This document shows, in pieces, positions 24,489 through 33,042 of a stretch of 64,000 bases of DNA; the first letter of the stretch is position 1, and each line of letters starts with the position of its first letter. Origin of the DNA: Mycobacterium sp. GA-0227b. GTDB lineage: Bacteria; Actinomycetota; Actinomycetes; Mycobacteriales; Mycobacteriaceae. The DNA is taken from the NCBI RefSeq assembly GCF_001499855.1, contig NZ_LQIK01000029.1, forward strand, positions 334,822 through 398,821, given 5' to 3'. The notes beneath the pieces were generated by a model. It was not told the origin of the DNA, searched no databases, and worked only from the letters and a program-made list of their open reading frames with translations. Position numbers and translations under genes: made by a program.

Positions 24489-24827
24489 GTGGCCAGTCAG
24501 ACTGTCCAGTCGTTGTCGACGATGGCCGATGAACAGCTCACCTCGGCGAAGGCCGCTTCCTCCGGCCGCTCGGCGCACACCGTGTACGGCGGCCGAGGGC
24601 ACATGCTGCGGCAGACCCTGCTGGCGCTGGCCGCGGGCCACGGGCTCGATGAGCACGAAAGCCCGGGCGAGGCAACGTTGTTGGTGTTGCGCGGCCGGGT
24701 CCGGCTGAACGCCGTGAGCGGCGCCGTTGACGGCATCGCGGGCGACCACATCGCGATTCCCGCGGAACGGCACAGCCTTTCGGCCCTCGAGGACTCGGCG
24801 GTCATGCTGACGGTCGTCGCCAAATAG
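24489..24827 (+). CDS. cupin-domain protein
   Basis: A 112-residue single cupin. Residues 40-110 hold the two conserved stretches (GHGLDEHESPGEATLLVLRGRVRL and GDHIAIPAERHSLSALEDS) that form the small beta-barrel; the metal His/Glu set is only partly conserved. The GTG at 24489 follows AGAAGGG by eight bases. It is the last gene of the peptide-methyltransferase-regulator-cupin group, 25 bp after the regulator gene. Function unknown; small cupins often act as sensors or isomerases. Confidence 0.82.
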   Translation: MASQTVQSLSTMADEQLTSAKAASSGRSAHTVYGGRGHMLRQTLLALAAGHGLDEHESPGEATLLVLRGRVRLNAVSGAVDGIAGDHIAIPAERHSLSALEDSAVMLTVVAK

Positions 24828-24890
24828 CCGCGCCATACCGAGCCGTGGACGCGAATCTGCGAAGTCCCCGCGACAACCAGCCGTTCGGCT

Positions 24891-26072
24891 TCACCTGACC
24901 GTGTGCTGGGGCCCCTGTGCCTTCTTGTACAGCGCCTTGAGCATCCGGTCGCGGAACGCGGCGTTGTCGATGAGCTTGATGCCGGCATTGGCGAAGCGGG
25001 GATACCCGAGCAGCTTGTGGAAGTAGCGGCCGCGCCGGTATTCCCGACCCCAGGCCGCCTCCATCCGCTGCGCGTAGTTCGTGAAGTCGTCGGGCCCGCC
25101 ATTCTGCAGCGCGGCGATCGCACATTCACCCGCGGCCAGACCCGACTCCAGTGCCTTGGAGATGCCCGCACCGGAAGCCGGCTTGCCGGCGCCCAGCGAG
25201 TCGCCGGTGAACAGCACCCCCGGACGCCACGGCGGCCATGCGGTGAAGCCCATCGGCAGGCGCCACGCTCGCACGCTCTTGTTCTTCTTGAGCTCTTCGA
25301 TCGGCGGCAGTTCCCACTCAGGCGGCAACGTGCGCAGGAACTCGCCGAGGAACTGCGTCGCGTTGATCGACTGCCAGTTCTTGTAGCTGTTGACGTAGCC
25401 GAGCCCGATGTTGAACACGCCGTTGCCCATCGGGAACACCCAGCCGTAGCCCGGCAGCTGATCGCCTTCGAAAACCAGCTTCAGGTAGATGTCGAGGCTG
25501 TCGGAGTCGGGACGGTTGGCGGGCATCTCCGAGCGGATCGCGATCGCCGAGTAGCCGTTGTATTCCGAGTCGATCTTCAGCGCCCGCTTGATCGGCGAAT
25601 AGGCGCCGTCGGCCGCGATCACCGCGTCGCCGTGGACCTTCTCGCCGCTCTTGAGCGTCACGCCGACCACCCGGCCGTTCTCCACGATCGGCCCCGTCAC
25701 CTCCGCGCCCTGGCGCACCTCGGCGCCCGCGGACTCGGCGTGCTTGAGCAGCACCGTGTCCAAGTGGGTGCGGCTGACGGTGTGGCCGTGGTCGGGCATG
25801 CCCGGCCGACGCGGGAACGACAGCTCCCACTGGCTGGGGCTGAACACCGTGACGCGGTTGACCCGGTGGAACGTGGCGACCTCGTCGGCCAGCCCCATCT
25901 TCTGCAGGTAGCTCACCGCGCGGGCCGTCAGCCCGTCACCACACGGCTTGTCGCGGGGGAACTCGGCCTTGTCGAGGACCACTACCTTCGCGCCGGTCTG
26001 CGCGGCCTGCCACGCGGCGGCCGAACCCGAAGGCCCGCCACCCGCGATGATCAGGTCGTATCGCTGGGTCAT
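24891..26072 (-). CDS. FAD-dependent geranylgeranyl reductase family oxidoreductase
   Basis: A 393-residue flavoprotein. The N-terminal FAD Rossmann motif GGGPSGSAAAWQAA (about 10-23), FPRDKPCGDGLTARAV (about 38-53) and GDSLGAGKPASGAGISKALESG (about 290-311) identify the geranylgeranyl reductase group, which saturates isoprenoid chains of menaquinone, phospholipids or related lipids. MenJ of M. tuberculosis (Rv0561c) belongs to the same family; whether this copy acts on menaquinone is not known. The ATG at 26072 gives the standard MTQRYDLIIAGGG start; the longer frame upstream is non-coding. Confidence 0.92.
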   Translation of the reverse strand: MTQRYDLIIAGGGPSGSAAAWQAAQTGAKVVVLDKAEFPRDKPCGDGLTARAVSYLQKMGLADEVATFHRVNRVTVFSPSQWELSFPRRPGMPDHGHTVSRTHLDTVLLKHAESAGAEVRQGAEVTGPIVENGRVVGVTLKSGEKVHGDAVIAADGAYSPIKRALKIDSEYNGYSAIAIRSEMPANRPDSDSLDIYLKLVFEGDQLPGYGWVFPMGNGVFNIGLGYVNSYKNWQSINATQFLGEFLRTLPPEWELPPIEELKKNKSVRAWRLPMGFTAWPPWRPGVLFTGDSLGAGKPASGAGISKALESGLAAGECAIAALQNGGPDDFTNYAQRMEAAWGREYRRGRYFHKLLGYPRFANAGIKLIDNAAFRDRMLKALYKKAQGPQHTVR

Positions 26073-26211
26073 GAATCTCGTCTCGTCGATCGGCTGTCGC
26101 AGCGATCTTACCTGCGGCGAGACCGCCTCTCTTGTCGGACGGAGTTGCCTGGCCAGCGCCCCGCGAAACACGGCGCGGCATGGTCTGAGCAGGTCAGCGC
26201 CGCTTGAGCGG

Positions 26212-26217
26212 TAGAGT
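26212..26217 (+). promoter_or_regulatory. -10 box giving a leaderless tetR mRNA
   Basis: TAGAGT is followed six bases later by the GTG start at 26224, so transcription would begin at the start codon. This also supports the GTG as the true start, since no Shine-Dalgarno sequence is present. Confidence 0.5.
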
Positions 26218-26223
26218 GGCCGG

Positions 26224-26964
26224 GTGCGACGAGGGTCCAGGCCACGCTCGAGTGGTGAGCCGGGTGTCAAGGTGGACGCCCGCAGCGAACGCTGGCGCGA
26301 GCACCGCAAGAAGGTGCGCGCCGAAATCGTCGACGCCGCCTTCCGCGCCATCGACCGCCTCGGCCCCAACGTCAGCGTGCGGGAAATCGCTGAGGAGGCC
26401 GGCACCGCCAAACCCAAGATCTACCGGCACTTCACCGACAAGTCCGACATGTTCGCCGAGATCGGCCAGCGCATGCGGGACATGCTGTGGGCGGCGATCA
26501 TTCCGTCGATCGACGTGGAGAAAGACTCGGCCCGCCAGATCGTCGGTCGCGGCGTCGCGCACTACGTCGAACTCGTCGACCGCCACCCGAACGTCGTGCG
26601 CTTTCTTCTGCAGGGCCGGTTCGCCGACCAGTCGGCGGCAGCGATGACGACCGTCAACAAGGGCAGCGAGATCACCCTGGCCATCGCCGACATGATCAGC
26701 GCGGAACTGAAGGATCTGGCGCCCGAACCCGCCGCCTTCGAGCTGGCCGCGTTCGCGATCTTCGGCACCGCCGCCTCAGCCACGGACTGGTGGCTGGGTG
26801 CCGACGATGATCGCCCCCGCCGGATGCCAGCCGATGAGTTCGTCGCGCACATGACGACGATCATGGTGGGCGCCATCAACGGCACGGCCGAGCTGCTCGG
26901 CATCAAGATCGAACCCGACCAGCCCATTCACACCGCAGTCCGCAAGCAGCAGCCCGTCGCCTGA
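26224..26964 (+). CDS. TetR family transcriptional regulator (Rv3050c-like)
   Basis: A 246-residue regulator, the length I recall for Rv3050c. A basic N-terminal tail of about 25 residues precedes the HTH (RAEIVDAAFRAIDRLG, then VSVREIAEEAGTAKPKIYRHFTDKSDMF, about 35-80). The helical ligand domain is followed by a C-terminal HMTTIMVGAINGTAELLG. It lies 102 bp upstream of, and parallel to, a flavin monooxygenase gene, the same pairing as Rv3050c/Rv3049c, and probably regulates it. Confidence 0.93.
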   Translation: MRRGSRPRSSGEPGVKVDARSERWREHRKKVRAEIVDAAFRAIDRLGPNVSVREIAEEAGTAKPKIYRHFTDKSDMFAEIGQRMRDMLWAAIIPSIDVEKDSARQIVGRGVAHYVELVDRHPNVVRFLLQGRFADQSAAAMTTVNKGSEITLAIADMISAELKDLAPEPAAFELAAFAIFGTAASATDWWLGADDDRPRRMPADEFVAHMTTIMVGAINGTAELLGIKIEPDQPIHTAVRKQQPVA

Positions 26965-27066
26965 CGGCGCGTTGACACCTTCCGGCCGAGGCCGGAGACT
27001 GGGCTCAAGTATCCGGTACCGGCGTTCCCAGGAACGGGCCACATCGAAGATTGGGGAGACCCGACC

Positions 27067-28593
27067 ATGACCGTTGCCGAGCAGACGGCCGACGACATCA
27101 CCGTCCGACAACCTGTGCACACCCGCGCCCTGATCATCGGCACCGGCTTCAGCGGCCTCGGTATGGCTATCGCGTTGCAGCGTCAGAACGTCGACTTCCT
27201 GATGCTGGAGAAGGCCGACGAAATCGGCGGCACGTGGCGCGACAACACCTATCCGGGGTGTGCTTGCGACATCCCGTCGCACATGTACTCGTTCTCCTTC
27301 GAGCCGAAGCCGGACTGGAAGCACATGTGGTCGTTCCAGCCGGAGATCTTTGACTACCTCAAGGGTGTCACCGACAAGTACGGCCTGCGCCGCTACATCC
27401 GCTTCGGTTCACACGTCGACCGTGCGCACTGGGACGACGACGAGAACCGCTGGCACGTCTTCACCAAGGACGGGCGCGAGTTCATCGCGCAGTTCGTGAT
27501 CTCCGGCGCTGGCGGTCTGCACATTCCGTTGGTGCCGGAGTTTCCCGGCCTCGACGAATTCACCGGCGCCGCTTTCCATTCCGCGGAGTGGGACCACAGC
27601 GTCGATCTCACCGGCAAGCGAGTCGCGGTGATCGGCACCGGCGCCAGCGCGATCCAGATCGTGCCCGAGATCGTCAAGGACGTCGCCGAGTTGCACCTGT
27701 ATCAGCGCACACCCGCGTGGGTGATGCCACGGCCCAACAACCCGATCCCCGAGTGGATGCGCAATTTGTTCGCCACCGTGCCGGGCACCCGGGCGCTGAT
27801 GCGCGCGGGTATCTACTGGGCCCACGAGGGCGTCGGCTTCGCGATGACCAAACAGCCCCGCCTGCTGAAAATCGGTGAGCTGATGGGCAAGTGGAACATC
27901 CGCCGGTCGGTCAAGGACAAGGAACTGCGCCGCAAGCTGACGCCCAACTACCGCGCCGGCTGTAAGCGGATCCTGAACTCCGACACCTACTACGTCGGTG
28001 TCGCGAACCCGAAGACCGAGGTGATCACCGACGGCATCGCGCGGTTCACCCCGACCGGAATCGTCACCGCCGACGGGGCGGAACGCGAGGTCGACGTCGT
28101 CGTGTTCGCGACGGGTTTTCACGTCACCGACTCCTATACCTATGTCCACATCAAGGGCCCACGTGGCGAGGATCTCGTCGACCGGTGGAACCGGGAGGGC
28201 ATCGCGGCCCTGCGCGGCATCACCGTCGCCGAAATGCCGAACTTGTTCTTCCTGCTCGGCCCGAACACCGCACTCGGTCACAACTCCGTGGTGTTCATGA
28301 TCGAGTCGCAGATCCGCTACGCCGCCCATGCGATCGCGGCGGTCGACCGTGCCGGCGCGCAGGCGCTGGCCCCGACGCGCGAGGCGCAGGACCGCTACAA
28401 CGAGGAGTTGCAGGGCGAGCTGGCTGGCACCGTGTGGAGCACCGGAGGTTGCCAGAGCTGGTACCTCGACGAGCACGGCGTGAACCGGACGTTGTGGAGC
28501 GGCATGACGTGGCAGTACTGGTTGGCCACCCGCAAATTCGACCCGTCGGAATACCGGTTCTTCGGCGCACCTCGCGCGGATTCGGCGGCCTGA
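27067..28593 (+). CDS. Baeyer-Villiger-type flavin monooxygenase (Rv3049c-like)
   Basis: A 508-residue class B flavin monooxygenase. It has an N-terminal FAD motif GTGFSGLGMAIAL (about 22-34), GGTWRDNTYPGCACDIPSHMYSFSF, the BVMO fingerprint FTGAAFHSAEWD (F-x-G-x3-H-x3-W; Asp replaces the usual Pro), the NADPH motif GTGASAIQ, and a terminal VFATGFHVTDSY. These enzymes insert oxygen next to carbonyls or oxidise sulfur or nitrogen. GGGGAGACCCGACC precedes the ATG. It sits between a TetR gene and nrdF2, as in M. tuberculosis. In that species several such enzymes activate thioamide prodrugs; this one is not characterised here. Confidence 0.94.
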   Translation: MTVAEQTADDITVRQPVHTRALIIGTGFSGLGMAIALQRQNVDFLMLEKADEIGGTWRDNTYPGCACDIPSHMYSFSFEPKPDWKHMWSFQPEIFDYLKGVTDKYGLRRYIRFGSHVDRAHWDDDENRWHVFTKDGREFIAQFVISGAGGLHIPLVPEFPGLDEFTGAAFHSAEWDHSVDLTGKRVAVIGTGASAIQIVPEIVKDVAELHLYQRTPAWVMPRPNNPIPEWMRNLFATVPGTRALMRAGIYWAHEGVGFAMTKQPRLLKIGELMGKWNIRRSVKDKELRRKLTPNYRAGCKRILNSDTYYVGVANPKTEVITDGIARFTPTGIVTADGAEREVDVVVFATGFHVTDSYTYVHIKGPRGEDLVDRWNREGIAALRGITVAEMPNLFFLLGPNTALGHNSVVFMIESQIRYAAHAIAAVDRAGAQALAPTREAQDRYNEELQGELAGTVWSTGGCQSWYLDEHGVNRTLWSGMTWQYWLATRKFDPSEYRFFGAPRADSAA

Positions 28594-28682
28594 TTCGGTA
28601 CCGATTTCTCACGTGGGTCGTAAACAGGGCCAAGATAGAACCCTGGGCGCAGAATTCGCCGAAGTTGCCGGCGACACGGTGA

Positions 28683-28730
28683 GATCAACATGTTGGGTTG
28701 GCACGAGATGTCCGACCCCAGGGGTAGTGT
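28683..28730 (+). promoter_or_regulatory. NrdR box pair and -10 of nrdF2
   Basis: Box 1 at 28683-28698 (GATCAACATGTTGGGT) and box 2 at 28715-28730 (ACCCCAGGGGTAGTGT) each match about 10 of 16 consensus positions. Their spacing, 32 bp centre to centre, is identical to the pair before nrdH, and the AACAT, ATGTC and TAGTGT elements fall at the same offsets. TAGTGT at 28725-28730 can serve as -10. Confidence 0.72.
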
Positions 28731-28800
28731 CGCAATTGGGAAACAGAACCGTTTAGGGCGGCTGCAGACCATCCAAAGACCCAGGGGAAACGAGGTTGTC

Positions 28801-29775
28801 GTGAGTGATGGCATGAAGCTGATTGACCGCGTTTCGGCGATCAACTGGAACCGTCTCCAGGATGAGAAGGACGCCGAGGTGTGGGATCGGCTGACGGGCA
28901 ACTTCTGGTTGCCGGAGAAGGTTCCGGTGTCCAACGACATCCCGTCGTGGAACACGCTCAACGACAACGAGAAGCAGTTGACGATGCGGGTGTTCACGGG
29001 CCTGACGTTGCTCGACACCATCCAGGGCACGGTCGGGGCGGTCAGCCTGATCCCGGACGCGCTGACCCCGCACGAGGAGGCGGTCTACACCAACATCGCG
29101 TTCATGGAGTCGGTGCACGCGCGCAGCTACAGCAACATCTTCTCCACGCTGTGTTCGACCGCCGAGATCGATGACGCATTCCGCTGGTCGGAGGAGAACC
29201 CGAACCTCCAGCGCAAGGCCGAGATCGTCATGCAGTACTACAAGGGCGACGAGCCGCTGAAGCGCAAGGTGGCCTCCACGCTGCTGGAGAGCTTCCTGTT
29301 CTACTCCGGCTTCTACCTGCCGATGTACTGGAGCAGCCGGGCCAAGCTGACCAACACCGCCGACATGATCCGGTTGATCATCCGCGACGAGGCCGTGCAC
29401 GGCTACTACATCGGCTACAAGTACCAGCGCGGGCTGGCCATGGAGGACGCCGCCAAGCAGCAGGAGCTCAAGGACTACACCTACGAGCTGCTGTTCGAGC
29501 TCTACGACAACGAGGTCGAATACACCCAGGACCTATACGACAGTGTCGGGCTGACCGAGGACGTCAAGAAGTTCCTGCGCTACAACGCCAACAAGGCGTT
29601 GATGAACCTGGGCTACGAGGCGCTGTTCCCGCGCGACGAGACCGACGTCAACCCGGCGATCCTGTCCGCGCTGGCGCCGAACGCCGACGAGAACCACGAC
29701 TTCTTCTCCGGCTCGGGGTCGTCGTATGTGATCGGCAAGGCCGTCGTCACCGAAGACGAGGACTGGGACTTCTAG
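28801..29775 (+). CDS. nrdF2: class Ib ribonucleoside-diphosphate reductase, beta subunit
   Basis: A 324-residue dimetal-tyrosyl-radical subunit that delivers the radical to NrdE. Metal ligands are visible in EEAVYTNIAFMESVHARSYS and in the later IIRDEAVHGYYIGY; the radical Tyr should lie in the HARSYSNIF region. The C-terminus EDEDWDF is the peptide that docks on NrdE. The GTG at 28801 gives the mycobacterial length of 324 and follows a weak GAGG; the upstream frame from 28690 overlaps the promoter boxes. It is monocistronic and separate from nrdHIE, as in M. tuberculosis. Confidence 0.97.
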   Translation: MSDGMKLIDRVSAINWNRLQDEKDAEVWDRLTGNFWLPEKVPVSNDIPSWNTLNDNEKQLTMRVFTGLTLLDTIQGTVGAVSLIPDALTPHEEAVYTNIAFMESVHARSYSNIFSTLCSTAEIDDAFRWSEENPNLQRKAEIVMQYYKGDEPLKRKVASTLLESFLFYSGFYLPMYWSSRAKLTNTADMIRLIIRDEAVHGYYIGYKYQRGLAMEDAAKQQELKDYTYELLFELYDNEVEYTQDLYDSVGLTEDVKKFLRYNANKALMNLGYEALFPRDETDVNPAILSALAPNADENHDFFSGSGSSYVIGKAVVTEDEDWDF

Positions 29776-30101
29776 AGCCGCAGTTCAGGAGGCTGTCGGC
29801 GGGAGCGCTGCTGGTACTACTGTCCAGCGGTACTTTTCCCACCGCGTCTTGTCGGGTTAGCTGAGGCGAGCTCGAAATATAGGGAAACACCTGATTCCAT
29901 TCCGCCGTCTCGCGCGCAAACTTGGTGTTGTGGGCGGGCCCCGGCTGGGGCGGACCGGCTCAGCTTCAAGATCAAAAGCGGGGCATGCCAAACGATTCGA
30001 ACCCCGGCGTGGCCGCGTTGCCGTGGCAGCAACAGCCGTCGGGGCGGCTCCAGCGACGAGCGCAACACCCCTGACGTGAACGACAGAAGGCAGGGCTGGA
30101 C
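29776..30101. other. 326-bp intergenic region, no gene seen
   Basis: It separates nrdF2 from the small secreted protein gene. I see no convincing coding frame, terminator stem or known promoter. A GAAGGCAGGG stretch just before 30102 can serve as ribosome-binding site for the next gene. Confidence 0.5.
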
Positions 30102-30338
30102 ATGTTGAGACGATTGCTGATGATCGGGGCCGCCGCAGCCTCGATCGGTGTCGGCGGTTACGTGGGTATGGGTGCCGCGTCGGCTGACCCTGCCGTGTGT
30201 GGGGTGCCGGGGACGCCGCCGTGTGCGCCGTCGCTGAGTCCCCAGCAGCAGTGCGCACTGGTCGCATGGCGGACCTGGACACCGTGCAACTGGGTAGGTG
30301 TACAGGTTCCGATCGGTACACCGGGCAGCGTCGGCTGA
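30102..30338 (+). CDS. small secreted protein with signal peptide
   Basis: A 78-residue protein. Residues 1-28 form a Sec signal peptide: MLRRLL basic start, hydrophobic core with IGAAAASIGVGGYVGMG, and an ASA-D cleavage site. The mature part of about 50 residues is Pro/Gly rich with four Cys (two likely disulfides) and the aromatic WRTWTPCNWVGVQV. No family recognised; small exported Cys-pair proteins of this kind are common in mycobacteria. It has a plausible upstream ribosome-binding site and stands alone. Confidence 0.75.
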   Translation: MLRRLLMIGAAAASIGVGGYVGMGAASADPAVCGVPGTPPCAPSLSPQQQCALVAWRTWTPCNWVGVQVPIGTPGSVG

Positions 30339-30676
30339 GGACGCGCCGGAGGACCTCAGTCAACGGACGGGTGTTCGGTTGCGAGCGTCTCATCATCGTC
30401 GCCGACGGAGTGACACCCTAACCAGCGACGCTCGGATCGCCGCCTTCCCGGTTCACTGACTTCGCGGTCGTACGTCATCGGCGACGGGGAATTTCTGTAC
30501 CCGCTGCTGCGCCGCGCAGAGGTGCCTTGCGACGGCTGCGCGCGATCGCCAGCGCGTTTCGGCCAACCGCTCTTTCGCCTCGCACGGCTGCCACACCCTG
30601 TCCCAAGATGACGAGGCGAGATTGTCTACGCCCGGGAGACGCGCAGAATGGAACAGGAGCGCAGGAGGAGCTGGTG
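30339..30676. other. 338-bp intergenic region, no gene seen
   Basis: It lies between the small secreted protein and the DUF1918 gene. An in-frame extension of the DUF1918 frame runs through part of it but lacks family similarity. A strong AGGAGGAG (30663-30670) marks the downstream start. No clear promoter or hairpin was found. Confidence 0.5.
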
Positions 30677-30925
30677 ATGAAGGCAAACGTAGGCGATTGG
30701 TTGGTGATCAAGGGCAGGACGACAGAGCTTTCGGAGCAGCGGGGGCTTATTACGGAGGTGCACTCGGCGGACGGGTCGCCGCCGTACGTGGTGCGCTGGG
30801 TCGCGACCGGCCATGTCGCGACGGTGGTTCCCGGTCCTGACGCAATTGTTCTGAAAGCAGAGGAGCAGGAAGCTGCGGACGAGCGGGCACAGAACCGGGC
30901 CGCGCACCGCGCCGCCGACGAGTAG
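30677..30925 (+). CDS. DUF1918 domain protein
   Basis: An 82-residue protein beginning MKANVGDWLVIKGRT, the DUF1918 signature, a small SH3-like beta-barrel with the pattern RGLITEVHSADGSPPYVVRW and a following GHVATVVPGPDAIV. The last 20 residues are charged and Ala/Glu rich. The role of the domain is unknown; it is widespread in actinobacteria. The ATG at 30677 is supported by AGGAGGAG six bases upstream; longer in-frame starts lack family similarity. Confidence 0.9.
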   Translation: MKANVGDWLVIKGRTTELSEQRGLITEVHSADGSPPYVVRWVATGHVATVVPGPDAIVLKAEEQEAADERAQNRAAHRAADE

Positions 30926-31038
30926 GTGCTGCGGTCAGCAGACACTGAAGTTTCAGATCGCGGGAAACCGGCCTGTCATGATCGCCACCATGAGACCATT
31001 CCCGGCTGAAGGTGATGGCGGGTGACGTGGAGACGGGC

Positions 31039-31485
31039 ATGATTCGGCGGGCAGTTACGGCTTTGGGTGCGGCAGTCCTGGGCGCGGTGGTGCTGGCACC
31101 GCCGGCGGCAGCGGATCCGGGGCAGCAGGTGCTGCTCGACTCCGGCGCGGTGCGGTGTTTGCTGAGCGCGGATGAAGTGGCGTTCGGCGGCGGACCGATG
31201 ACGGTATGCGCGCTGACGAACGGACAGCCGTGGGGGATGGCGCCTCCCGAGACGTCCAAATGGAATCAGCGGCTGAACCTCGCCGTCGTGCGGGGGACCG
31301 GCGAGTTCTATTGGGACCGAGGCCTTATCGCCGATCCGGTGGACGCACCCGTATCCGTGGACGGCGGGCAGGCGTACCAGGTCAACGGTTGGACCGTCCA
31401 GCCGGAGGGGCTGCGCACGCGGATCACCTACGACAGCACCGGCCACGGCATCTTCATCAACGCGGTCGAGATCCGCGGGTTCTGA
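31039..31485 (+). CDS. secreted hypothetical protein
   Basis: A 148-residue protein with a Sec signal peptide (MIRRAVTALGAAVLGAVVLAPPAAA, cleavage before DPGQQ). The mature part of about 120 residues has two Cys (RCLLS and TVCALTN) and beta-rich, Trp-containing segments. The ATG at 31039 is preferred because GGAG lies six bases before it and the signal peptide then starts directly with a basic pair. No family recognised with confidence. It is convergent with adhC across a strong hairpin. Confidence 0.75.
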   Translation: MIRRAVTALGAAVLGAVVLAPPAAADPGQQVLLDSGAVRCLLSADEVAFGGGPMTVCALTNGQPWGMAPPETSKWNQRLNLAVVRGTGEFYWDRGLIADPVDAPVSVDGGQAYQVNGWTVQPEGLRTRITYDSTGHGIFINAVEIRGF

Positions 31486-31500
31486 ACGTCTGAGCAGGAT

Positions 31501-31556
31501 CGAAACTGCAGCGAGATCGCAACTTTCGCGGAAATCGCGATCTCGCCGCAGTTTCG
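31501..31556. terminator. strong hairpin between convergent genes
   Basis: CGAAACTGC-a-GCGAGATCGC (31501-31520) pairs with GCGATCTCGC-c-GCAGTTTCG (31537-31556), 19 pairs with one mismatch, around a 16-base loop (AACTTTCGCGGAAATC). It lies between the stop of the secreted protein gene and the adhC stop and could end transcription both ways. Confidence 0.7.
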
Positions 31557-31593
31557 GCGAATCAAGCCCGCAGTGACTCCGTGCTTTGGGTCG

Positions 31594-32637
31594 TCACCGC
31601 AGTGACTCGGTGTCGATCACGAACCGGTACCGCACATCGCTGGCCAACACCCGCTCGTACGCCTCGTTGATGTAATCCGGTGTGATGACCTCGATCTCCG
31701 GCAGCACACCGTGCTGGGCGCAGAAGTCCAGCATCTCCTGCGTCTCGGCGATGCCGCCGATCAACGAGCCGGCGATGCGGCGGCGGCCGAAGATCAGCGC
31801 GCCAGCGGGCACCGACATCGGGTTCTCCGGCATCCCCAGCTCCACCAGCGTCCCGTCGAGTTTGAGCAATCCGAGATAGCCGGCCAGATCGAGGTTGGCC
31901 GACACGGTGTTCAGTATCAGGTCGAACGATCCCCGCAGTTTGGTGAAGGTCTCGGGATCAGAGGTGGCGTAGTACTCGTCTGCGCCGAGACGCAGCCCGT
32001 CCTCCATCTTCTTCAGTGACTGGCTCAGCACCGTCACGTGCGCGCCCATCGCGTGCGCAAGCTTGACGCCCATGTGGCCCAGCCCGCCGAGCCCGACGAT
32101 CGCCACCCGGGTGCCCGGACCCGCATTCCAGTGTCGCAGAGGCGAATACAGCGTGATGCCCGCGCACAGCAGCGGCGCGGCAGCGTCCAGCGGCAGGCCG
32201 TCGGGAATGCGCAACACATAGTTCTCATCCACCACGATGGCGCCGCTGTAGCCGCCCTGCGTCGGCTCACCGTCGCGACCGACAGCGTTGTAAGTGCCGA
32301 CCATGCCCTTGGCGCAGTACTGCTCCTCGCCGGCGCGGCACTGCGCACATTCGCGGCAGGAGTCGACGAAGCAGCCCACGCCGACCCGGTCGCCCACCGC
32401 GAAGTTGGTGACCTCGGCACCGACCTCGGTGACGATGCCTGCGATCTCGTGCCCGGGCACCAGCGGATAACTCGCCCGGCCCCACTCGTCGCGGACGGTG
32501 TGGATGTCGGAGTGACAGATGCCTGAGAAATGGATGTCGAACGCCACGTCGCGCGGCCCGACCTCGCGGCGGGTGATCGTGATTTGGGCGAGCGGTTCGG
32601 TCGCCGACGGTGCGGCATATGCGGTAACAGTGCTCAT
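31594..32637 (-). CDS. adhC: zinc-dependent alcohol dehydrogenase (AdhC)
   Basis: A 347-residue medium-chain dehydrogenase, NADP-linked cinnamyl/AdhC type. Catalytic zinc ligands lie in GICHSDIH and GHEIAG (about 40-66), the four structural-zinc cysteines in CRECAQCRAGEEQYC (about 95-110), and the nucleotide site in VGLGGLGHMGVKLAH (about 175-190). It oxidises or reduces aldehydes and alcohols and corresponds to Rv3045. It is convergent with the secreted protein gene and is preceded by the YciI gene on the same strand. Confidence 0.95.
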   Translation of the reverse strand: MSTVTAYAAPSATEPLAQITITRREVGPRDVAFDIHFSGICHSDIHTVRDEWGRASYPLVPGHEIAGIVTEVGAEVTNFAVGDRVGVGCFVDSCRECAQCRAGEEQYCAKGMVGTYNAVGRDGEPTQGGYSGAIVVDENYVLRIPDGLPLDAAAPLLCAGITLYSPLRHWNAGPGTRVAIVGLGGLGHMGVKLAHAMGAHVTVLSQSLKKMEDGLRLGADEYYATSDPETFTKLRGSFDLILNTVSANLDLAGYLGLLKLDGTLVELGMPENPMSVPAGALIFGRRRIAGSLIGGIAETQEMLDFCAQHGVLPEIEVITPDYINEAYERVLASDVRYRFVIDTESLR

Positions 32638-32756
32638 AACGGCCTTCTTCTGCTTCGAGTGACTATCGAGAAAACCGCCGCTGACGGTGCGGCGGGCCCA
32701 CCACGACAACGGCTGGCCGCACCGCGATCATTCCGGGTCGAGCTGTGAGATCCGCC

Positions 32757-33032
32757 CTACAGTCCCGGCGCGCGGAACGCGCCGTTGAACGACAGCCGTT
32801 CATAGCTGGCGACGGCGGCCAGCGTGTACGGGTCGCGGGCGATGACGTCTTGGGCCGCATCGGCATCGATGTCGCCGGTGATCAGAACGGCGCCGGACTC
32901 GTCCTCCCGGCGGCCGGCCAGCACGATCCGGCCCGCGCTGACCTCGTTCTCGAGCCATTCGAGGTGAGCTGGCCTGGTCTGGTTGACGACGTCGGGCGGC
33001 TGCAGATAGGTCGACTTCAAGACGTGGAACAC
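32757..33032 (-). CDS. YciI family protein
   Basis: A 91-residue protein of the ferredoxin-like dimeric alpha-beta barrel type. It starts FHVLKSTYLQPPDVVNQTRPAHLEWLENEVSAGRIVLAGRR and ends with the YciI pattern DPYTLAAVASYERLSFNGAF. Family members are thought to be small enzymes or binding proteins of unknown substrate. The GTG at 33032 gives the expected short N-terminus. It lies 10 bp after fecB on the same strand, so the two are likely co-transcribed. Confidence 0.8.
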   Translation of the reverse strand: MFHVLKSTYLQPPDVVNQTRPAHLEWLENEVSAGRIVLAGRREDESGAVLITGDIDADAAQDVIARDPYTLAAVASYERLSFNGAFRAPGL

Positions 33033-33042
33033 GGCTCGAACG

